A DNA stretch of 6,928 nt from Deltaproteobacteria bacterium (GTDB lineage Bacteria > Myxococcota_A > UBA9042): NCBI GenBank assembly GCA_020632665.1, contig JACKFC010000064.1, forward strand, positions 1 through 6,928, given 5' to 3'. How positions within the stretch are numbered: position 1 is the stretch's first letter; each line of letters starts with the position of its first letter. Below are positions 1 through 3,984 of this stretch, piece by piece. A model generated the notes under the pieces. It was not told the DNA's origin. It saw only the letters and a program-made list of their open reading frames with translations, and ran no database searches. Made by a program: the position numbers and the translations under genes.

Positions 1-464
1 TCGATGAGCACCGATTGGCTCCAAGCCTGGACCAAGCCGGCGACGCGCGCCGCCATCCGCGCACTCGCCGGCTTGGAGAAGTCGCCGTCGAGCTGCAGGC
101 GGCTCGGCCGCCCCGCTGCCAACGCGGCGTCGTGGTCCGCGGGGATGGTCAGGACGACGTCGAAGCGCCCACTGTCGACCGCGTCGGTGGCGTCCGCTGC
201 GTCGACACCGACGACAGCGACCCCTGCATCGGCGAGGTGGGCCATCAACGCCGGCGCGTGGCTGGCACCGACGACCGGCACCGGCGCCTGCCGCGCCTGC
301 TCGACCTTCCGCGACATGCCGGCGAAGAGCAGCGCGACCAAGACGGGCCCGAGCAACGGGTAGAGCAAGGCCGAGGCCAGCGCGCGGCGATCGCGCAAGG
401 CTTCGACGCCTTCTTTGCCGACGACCGCGCGGAGCTGCCGCGCGCGCAGCGTGAACGTACTCAT
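1..464 (-). CDS. NatB-like ABC-2 transporter permease, N-terminal part (cut by left edge)
   Basis: This is the membrane subunit of an ABC-2 type exporter of the NatB kind. Only the first 154 residues are present and the reading frame stays open to base 1. The N-terminus has the juxtamembrane pattern of this family (VVGKEGVEALRDRRALASAL, about residues 14-33). One hydrophobic segment follows (about 30-49, rich in Leu/Pro/Val), and then a soluble stretch that fits the large extracytoplasmic domain placed between TM1 and TM2 in NatB proteins. The ATG at 464-462 overlaps the TGA of the ATPase gene (ATGA), and a GAGGG Shine-Dalgarno lies at 471-475, six bases upstream, so this start is well supported. 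Its partner is the ATPase encoded directly upstream. The substrate cannot be read from the sequence: NatAB of Bacillus exports sodium, but many relatives have unknown cargo. Confidence 0.85.
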   Translation of the reverse strand, partial: MSTFTLRARQLRAVVGKEGVEALRDRRALASALLYPLLGPVLVALLFAGMSRKVEQARQAPVPVVGASHAPALMAHLADAGVAVVGVDAADATDAVDSGRFDVVLTIPADHDAALAAGRPSRLQLDGDFSKPASARMAARVAGLVQAWSQSVLI

Positions 465-1198
465 GGCGGGCCCTCGGCCACGGCACCGCGGACGGTGGCG
501 ACGAAGGCGTCTTCGAGGCTGGCGCCGTCGTGGTGCGCGCGCAATTCCTCCAGCGTCCCGGAAAACGCGGTGCGGCCACGGGCGAGGATCACGACGTCGT
601 CGGCGACCTCGGCCACCTCGGCCATCTGGTGGCTGGAGAGGACCACGGCGCGCCCTTCGGCGGCGAACGCCCGCAGCAGCCCCCGCAAGGCGCGGACAGC
701 GTCGACGTCGAGGCCGTTCTGCGGCTCGTCGAGCAGCAAATTCGGCGGGTCGTGTACCAGCGCGCGGCCGAGCGCGACCTTCATCCGCTCGCCCTGCGAA
801 AACCCGGCGACCCGACGGTGCAGCAGCCGACCGAGATCGAGGCGCACGCCGAGCGTCTCGATTCGTCGCTCGACCGTGGCGTCGTCCAGGCCGTGCAGGC
901 GTCCGGAATAGCGAAGGTGCTCGGCCGCCGTCAGCCGCGGATGCAGGCCGCGGGCGTCGGCCAGGACCCCGAGCCGTGCGCGCGCCGCCAGCGGATCTGC
1001 GACGACGTCGACGCCGTCGACCTCGACCGTGCCCTGGTCGGCGCGGAGCAAGCCGGTGACGATCCGCAGCAGCGTCGACTTTCCTGCGCCGTTGGGCCCC
1101 AGCAAGCCGACGATGCGGCCCTGACGCGCCGGCAGGTCGGCCCCGGCCAACGCCACGGTGGCGCCGAAGCTGCGGTGCACGCCGCGCGCCGCGATCAT
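461..1198 (-). CDS. NatA-like ABC transporter ATP-binding protein
   Basis: This is the 245-residue nucleotide-binding subunit that powers the adjacent permease by ATP hydrolysis at the cytoplasmic membrane face. Walker A is GPNGAGKST at 34-42. The signature is FSQGER at 133-138, the variant usual in NatA-type proteins instead of LSGGQ. Walker B and D-loop are LLLDEPQNGLD at 154-164, with Gln160 where Thr is most common, and the H-switch is SSH at 188-190. The segment LGVLADARGLHPRLT (76-90) replaces a classical Q-loop, as in NatA relatives. The frame is open upstream to 1510, but that extension would overlap the hydrolase gene by 300 bp and does not resemble an ABC domain. The ATG at 1198, overlapping the hydrolase TGA as ATGA, is therefore preferred. 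No strong Shine-Dalgarno precedes it, which fits translational coupling. Substrate unknown. Confidence 0.93.
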   Translation of the reverse strand: MIAARGVHRSFGATVALAGADLPARQGRIVGLLGPNGAGKSTLLRIVTGLLRADQGTVEVDGVDVVADPLAARARLGVLADARGLHPRLTAAEHLRYSGRLHGLDDATVERRIETLGVRLDLGRLLHRRVAGFSQGERMKVALGRALVHDPPNLLLDEPQNGLDVDAVRALRGLLRAFAAEGRAVVLSSHQMAEVAEVADDVVILARGRTAFSGTLEELRAHHDGASLEDAFVATVRGAVAEGPP

Positions 1199-2643
1199 CG
1201 CTGCACCGCCGACGCGCCGAGGTTGAAGCGCGGCCGTCGGGTCTTCTTGCCGCAGGCCAAGTCGGGCCGTGCCGTCGCGGGTGCGGCGAGGAAGTCCGCC
1301 ATCGCACGCGGGCCGCAGCCGTGACGGCCCGCGCCATGGCCGACGCCGGGCAGGATCAAGTGCACCGCGCCGCGTTGCGCGACGAAGGCGTCGATGTGGC
1401 GAGGCGGCGTCACCGGGTCGAGCGCGCCCGAGATGACCAGGATCGGTCGCTGCGCGGCGTCGCTCGCGCGCGGCAACGGCGCCGCCACCGGACCATCCCA
1501 GATCGCGCACGCTTGCACGATCTGGCGGGTCATCGCATCACCGAGAAAGCCGCTGCCGGGATCGGCCGGGTCGAGCCGCGGGACATCCTCGGCACAGACG
1601 ACCGCGAGCATCAGCCCAGCGTCGGTGGTGGCCGATGCGCCGTCGACCAGCAAGGCGGTGGCGGTCCAGAGCGAGGCATAGTCCCCCGCCGCGGCGGCGC
1701 TCACGGCCAGCGGCAGGTTCGCCGCGATCTGCGGTTCGTAGAGCAGCGCGCGGACGCTGAGTGCGACGCCGGCGCGGTCGATCGGCAGCTCGGTCGCCGC
1801 GCCGGTGCGGGGATGCGGCGCGCGGACCCTCCGGCCGCCAGCGGCGCGGCTCAGCATGCGCTCGAGATCGCGCCGCGGGTCCGGAAAGGTCGCGTGGCAC
1901 GCCGCGTCGGCGGCGCAATCTCGGACCAGCGCGGCGAACGCCGCCTCGGCGTCTTCGTCGAAGGTCGCGAAGAGCGGCACGTCGGCCGGCAGCGCCCCGT
2001 CGAGGATCGCCGCCTCGACGGTGTCGCCATGGCGGGCGAGGTGGACCAACGCCAGGCGGGTACCGTACGACACGCCGTAGAGCGCGATCGCGGGCAGGCC
2101 GAGGGCGCGCCGAACGGCATCGAGGTCGTCACTGGCGGTGGCAGTTCCGTAGGCCAGTGGCGGCAGCGGCAACCGAGCCCGGCAGCGGCGCACGGCGTCG
2201 GCGTCGAGCCTGCCGGAGAAGACGTCGCGCAGCGGGTCGGCGCCTTCGGCGAGGAGCTCGCAGCCGATCGCGCCGGACCGACCGGTGCCGCGCTGGTCGA
2301 CGAAGATCAGGTCGCGATCGCTCCGCACCTCGCGCAGCGCCGTGGCCATCGGGCCGGCGACAGCGGTGGCGGACTGGCCGGGGCCACCTGCGAGGAAGAA
2401 GAGCGGCGGACGCGCGGCCTCGGGTCGATCCGCGCGCAGGCGTGCGACGAAGAGCGCGACGCGCTTTCCGGGTGCGTGCTCGCCGCCGGGGACCTCGACG
2501 GTGCGGCATTCGGCGGGCTCTTCCAGGCCGGGTAGCCAGCATTGCCGCCACGCGGTGGGTGCAGCTGCTGCCGGATCTTCGCGACAAGCCGCCAACAGGG
2601 CCAGCAGCGCGAGGACCAGCCCGCGACGTACGCGCCGAGGCAT
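1195..2643 (-). CDS. Alpha/beta hydrolase lipoprotein, proline iminopeptidase / TAP-like
   Basis: A 482-residue serine hydrolase of the alpha/beta fold, predicted to be anchored by lipid in the cell envelope. The N-terminus is a lipoprotein signal: basic MPRRVRR, a hydrophobic core, then the lipobox LAAC with the lipidated Cys at 20. The oxyanion-region motif GGPGQS is at 86-91, DQRGTGRS at 116-123, and the nucleophile elbow GVSYGT at 190-195 gives Ser192. The acid is probably Asp409 in GALDP and the base His436 in GVGHG, so the triad looks complete. This layout, with a C-terminal TAP-like part, is that of tripeptidyl aminopeptidases and proline iminopeptidases, so cleavage of peptides from the N-terminus is likely. 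An esterase role cannot be excluded. The gene begins 7 bases after the START-domain gene, with a weak AGGTAG ribosome site overlapping that gene's stop, and overlaps the ATPase gene by 4 bases. It is therefore co-expressed with the exporter. Confidence 0.9.
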   Translation of the reverse strand: MPRRVRRGLVLALLALLAACREDPAAAAPTAWRQCWLPGLEEPAECRTVEVPGGEHAPGKRVALFVARLRADRPEAARPPLFFLAGGPGQSATAVAGPMATALREVRSDRDLIFVDQRGTGRSGAIGCELLAEGADPLRDVFSGRLDADAVRRCRARLPLPPLAYGTATASDDLDAVRRALGLPAIALYGVSYGTRLALVHLARHGDTVEAAILDGALPADVPLFATFDEDAEAAFAALVRDCAADAACHATFPDPRRDLERMLSRAAGGRRVRAPHPRTGAATELPIDRAGVALSVRALLYEPQIAANLPLAVSAAAAGDYASLWTATALLVDGASATTDAGLMLAVVCAEDVPRLDPADPGSGFLGDAMTRQIVQACAIWDGPVAAPLPRASDAAQRPILVISGALDPVTPPRHIDAFVAQRGAVHLILPGVGHGAGRHGCGPRAMADFLAAPATARPDLACGKKTRRPRFNLGASAVQR

Positions 2644-2650
2644 GGTCTAC

Positions 2651-3409
2651 CTAGTTGCCGGGGCGCTCACGGTCGGCCGTCGGCGGCGCCGCCGGGGCGG
2701 GTGTGGGAGCCGGGGCCTCGGGCTCCGGCGCCTTGTGCCAATCGACGAAGCGCGGGTGCGCGGTGACGGTCGGGCGCTGCGCCGCGCGTACCAAGCCGTT
2801 GAGCGTCTTCGCCGGCCAGCCCTTCTGGATCAAGTTGACCAGCCAGGACGGCAGCATGCCGCGGGGATCGGTGTGAACCTCGACGGTCAGCTTGGTCTTC
2901 TCGCCACCCTGCACCGCCTCGATGCGGTAGTAGGTGCTGGTGACATCGCCGCGAACACAGCAATCGTCGATGCCCTTGGCCGGGTGCGGGACGGACTTGA
3001 TGCGCGCCGTGAGGACGCGCTTGGCGGCGTCGACTTCGGCCTTGGTGTGCAGCACGTAGTCGCGGTCGCTGACCGGGAACGGCAGCCCGAAGCGGATCCA
3101 ATACGTCCGCTCGAGCGGGCTCTTGACCTCGAGCTCCTTGTCCGCCTTCCAGCGGTCGACCCAATAGCGGCGCGACTTCGCATCGCCGAAGACCGAGATC
3201 ACCTTGGCGATGTGGACGTTCGCCGTCACTTCGCCGCGGAACGCCAGCTTCTTGCTGCCCTCGACCTGCTTGCGCCAGACCCGGACCCCGTCGATGGTGC
3301 CGACGGACTCCCAACCCTCGGCGAACGCGGTCGCGGGCAACGCGAGGCTGGCGAGCACCGCGAGAGAAAGGACGAGTCGAATCACGGGAAACCGGCGGTC
3401 GGCGTGCAT
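2651..3409 (-). CDS. Secreted START/SRPBCC-domain lipid-binding protein
   Basis: A 252-residue protein with a Sec signal peptide (basic start, hydrophobic core about 9-24, likely cleavage after AFA at residue 30). About 32-210 resembles bacterial START-domain proteins: the opening GWESVGTIDGVRVWRK (32-47), LPFPVSDRDYVL (109-120), and a C-terminal helix block DPRGMLPSWLVN (181-192) followed by a GWPAKTLNGL-type segment. START domains form a helix-grip cavity that holds a lipid or other hydrophobic ligand; these periplasmic versions have no firmly known ligand. A Cys-Cys pair (150-151) is notable. The end (about 227-252) is a Pro/Ala-rich tail, probably disordered. The ATG at 3409 is chosen over the longer open frame because it starts a clean signal peptide and has an AGGAGG site six bases upstream. 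It is the first gene of the operon with the hydrolase and the ABC exporter, so a role in envelope lipid handling is an inference. Confidence 0.88.
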   Translation of the reverse strand: MHADRRFPVIRLVLSLAVLASLALPATAFAEGWESVGTIDGVRVWRKQVEGSKKLAFRGEVTANVHIAKVISVFGDAKSRRYWVDRWKADKELEVKSPLERTYWIRFGLPFPVSDRDYVLHTKAEVDAAKRVLTARIKSVPHPAKGIDDCCVRGDVTSTYYRIEAVQGGEKTKLTVEVHTDPRGMLPSWLVNLIQKGWPAKTLNGLVRAAQRPTVTAHPRFVDWHKAPEPEAPAPTPAPAAPPTADRERPGN

Positions 3410-3415
3410 GGATGC

Positions 3416-3421
3416 CCTCCT
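3416..3421 (-). promoter_or_regulatory. Ribosome binding site of the START-domain gene
   Basis: A perfect AGGAGG on the minus strand lies six bases before the ATG at 3409. It settles the start codon against the upstream in-frame ATG at 3502. Confidence 0.8.
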
Positions 3422-3444
3422 CGAGGCAGAGACAACGTCGGCCG

Positions 3445-3473
3445 AGCGTACGGGCAGCGCGTGTCCGCAGCAA
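3445..3473 (-). promoter_or_regulatory. Candidate sigma-70 type promoter of the START/hydrolase/ABC operon
   Basis: On the minus strand, -35 TTGCTG (3473-3468) is separated by 17 bases from -10 TACGCT (3450-3445). The predicted transcription start is the A at about 3438, giving a leader of about 29 nt that contains the AGGAGG site. The hexamers are only partial matches to consensus (TTG and TAnnnT). However, the element is closely mirrored in front of the Cys-rich lipoprotein gene, which raises confidence. Confidence 0.5.
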
Positions 3474-3486
3474 GGTCGCCATCGCC

Positions 3487-3504
3487 CCGTGCCCGAGAGC
3501 ACGG
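3487..3504. repeat. Inverted repeat CCGTGC-6-GCACGG upstream of the operon promoter
   Basis: A perfect 6-bp inverted repeat with a 6-nt spacer lies 13 bp upstream of the candidate -35 of the START operon and downstream of infA. It could be an operator, or a hairpin ending infA transcription. No T-run follows on either strand, so neither role is proven. Confidence 0.35.
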
Positions 3505-3540
3505 TGCATCGACGTGTGAATTCGTGTGGTGTTTCGGTGT

Positions 3541-3562
3541 CGGCGCCGGGTAGGCGGCGCCG
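3541..3562 (-). terminator. Possible infA terminator hairpin without a U-tract
   Basis: A perfect 7-bp GC stem (CGGCGCC with GGCGCCG, 8-nt loop) starts five bases after the infA stop codon. A U-tract is missing, so it would be an atypical terminator or a transcript-end stabiliser. Its position directly after the stop is the main support. Confidence 0.4.
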
Positions 3563-3566
3563 CGGC

Positions 3567-3785
3567 CTAACGCGCGCGGTAGGTGATGCGCCCGCGGGTC
3601 AGGTCGTAGGGCGAGAGCTCGACGGTCACCTTGTCGCCCGGCAGGATGCGGATGAAATACTTCCGCATTTTTCCGGAGACGTGGGCGAGCACCTTGTGCC
3701 CGTTCGGCAGCTCGACGCGAAACATCGCGTTGCGCAGCGGCTCGATCACCGTCCCCTCGACTACCAATCCTTCTTCCTTCGCCAT
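3567..3785 (-). CDS. infA: Translation initiation factor IF-1
   Basis: A 72-residue protein of exactly the usual IF-1 length. It is one S1-type OB-fold that binds the 30S ribosomal A site and helps IF-2 and IF-3 during initiation. The family motifs are clear: MAKEEG at the start, NAMFRVELPNGHKVLAH, SGKMRKYFIRILPGDKV and SPYDLTRGRITYRAR at the end, colinear with E. coli IF-1. The frame is open further upstream to 3920, but the ATG at 3785 gives the canonical protein and has a GGGGAG site four bases before it. The gene is single: no rpmJ, ribosomal protein or secY lies beside it, so it is outside the spc/alpha operon setting. The upstream region holds its own promoter candidate, and a hairpin lies just after the stop, consistent with a single-gene transcript. 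Confidence 0.97.
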   Translation of the reverse strand: MAKEEGLVVEGTVIEPLRNAMFRVELPNGHKVLAHVSGKMRKYFIRILPGDKVTVELSPYDLTRGRITYRAR

Positions 3786-3789
3786 GCGT

Positions 3790-3795
3790 CTCCCC
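3790..3795 (-). promoter_or_regulatory. Ribosome binding site of infA
   Basis: GGGGAG on the minus strand, four bases before the ATG at 3785. It supports the 72-residue start. A perfect 10-bp palindrome (GCATCGATGC, 3797-3806) lies one base upstream of it and could influence access to the site. Confidence 0.65.
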
Positions 3796-3838
3796 AGCAT
3801 CGATGCGTATCGCCGCGGCAGGGGCCAGCGGCGCGCGG

Positions 3839-3866
3839 ATGGTACGGATTGCGGGAGAAACCGCAA
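3839..3866 (-). promoter_or_regulatory. Candidate infA promoter with inverted repeat over the -35
   Basis: On the minus strand, -35 TTGCGG (3866-3861), a 16-base spacer and -10 TACCAT (3844-3839, four of six consensus bases) give a start near 3832 and a leader of about 46 nt. The -35 is one arm of a perfect inverted repeat TTGCGG-6-CCGCAA (3849-3866), so a regulator could bind there. The opposite arm also reads as a -35 for the plus strand, but no good -10 follows it. Confidence 0.45.
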
Positions 3867-3883
3867 GCACCCGATATGAGGAA

Positions 3884-3902
3884 GTCCCGACGCGTCGCGG
3901 AC
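3884..3902. repeat. Interrupted palindrome between infA and the lipoprotein gene
   Basis: A 10-bp perfect palindrome CGACGCGTCG (3888-3897) is flanked by GTCC on the left and GGAC on the right, with one unpaired C at 3898. It lies 26 bp upstream of the -35 of the lipoprotein gene, a position suitable for an activator site. GC-rich DNA gives such palindromes by chance, so this is only a candidate. Confidence 0.25.
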
Positions 3903-3928
3903 CTCCACGTACCCGGTCACGACGATCC

Positions 3929-3957
3929 TTGCAGTCGCCTCGCGCTTTCCCTACGCT
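3929..3957 (+). promoter_or_regulatory. Candidate sigma-70 type promoter of the Cys-rich lipoprotein gene
   Basis: -35 TTGCAG (3929-3934), a 17-base spacer and -10 TACGCT (3952-3957). The predicted start is the A at 3964, giving a leader of about 21 nt. Spacing and -10 are identical to the START-operon promoter, and the similarity continues through the spacer and down to the start-site CGACG. Confidence 0.5.
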
Positions 3958-3974
3958 CCTGCGACGAATGCCTT

Positions 3975-3979
3975 GGAGG
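3975..3979 (+). promoter_or_regulatory. Ribosome binding site of the Cys-rich lipoprotein gene
   Basis: GGAGG lies five bases before the ATG at 3985. An in-frame TTG at 3973 overlaps this site and would add only four residues, so ATG 3985 is the better start. Confidence 0.75.
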
Positions 3980-3984
3980 CTCTC

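Noticed and set aside
15..911. Plus-strand open frames of 298 and 214 residues across 15-1059.
   Set aside because: They are antisense to the permease and ATPase, extremely Arg/Ala/Pro-rich, and lack ribosome sites or domains.
1199..1510. Upstream extension of the ATPase frame to an ATG at 1510.
   Set aside because: It would overlap the hydrolase gene by about 300 bp and its residues are Arg/Ala-rich without ABC features. The ATG at 1198 starts directly at the ABC domain and forms an ATGA overlap.
1321..3553. Plus-strand open frames of 404, 297 and 422 residues across 1321-3553.
   Set aside because: They are shadows of the minus-strand hydrolase and START genes, where complete motifs, signal sequences and starts are present.
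3786..3920. N-terminal extension of IF-1 to an upstream ATG at 3920.
   Set aside because: It would give a 117-residue protein, while IF-1 is about 72 residues and begins at MAKEEG. The extension also contains the promoter candidate.
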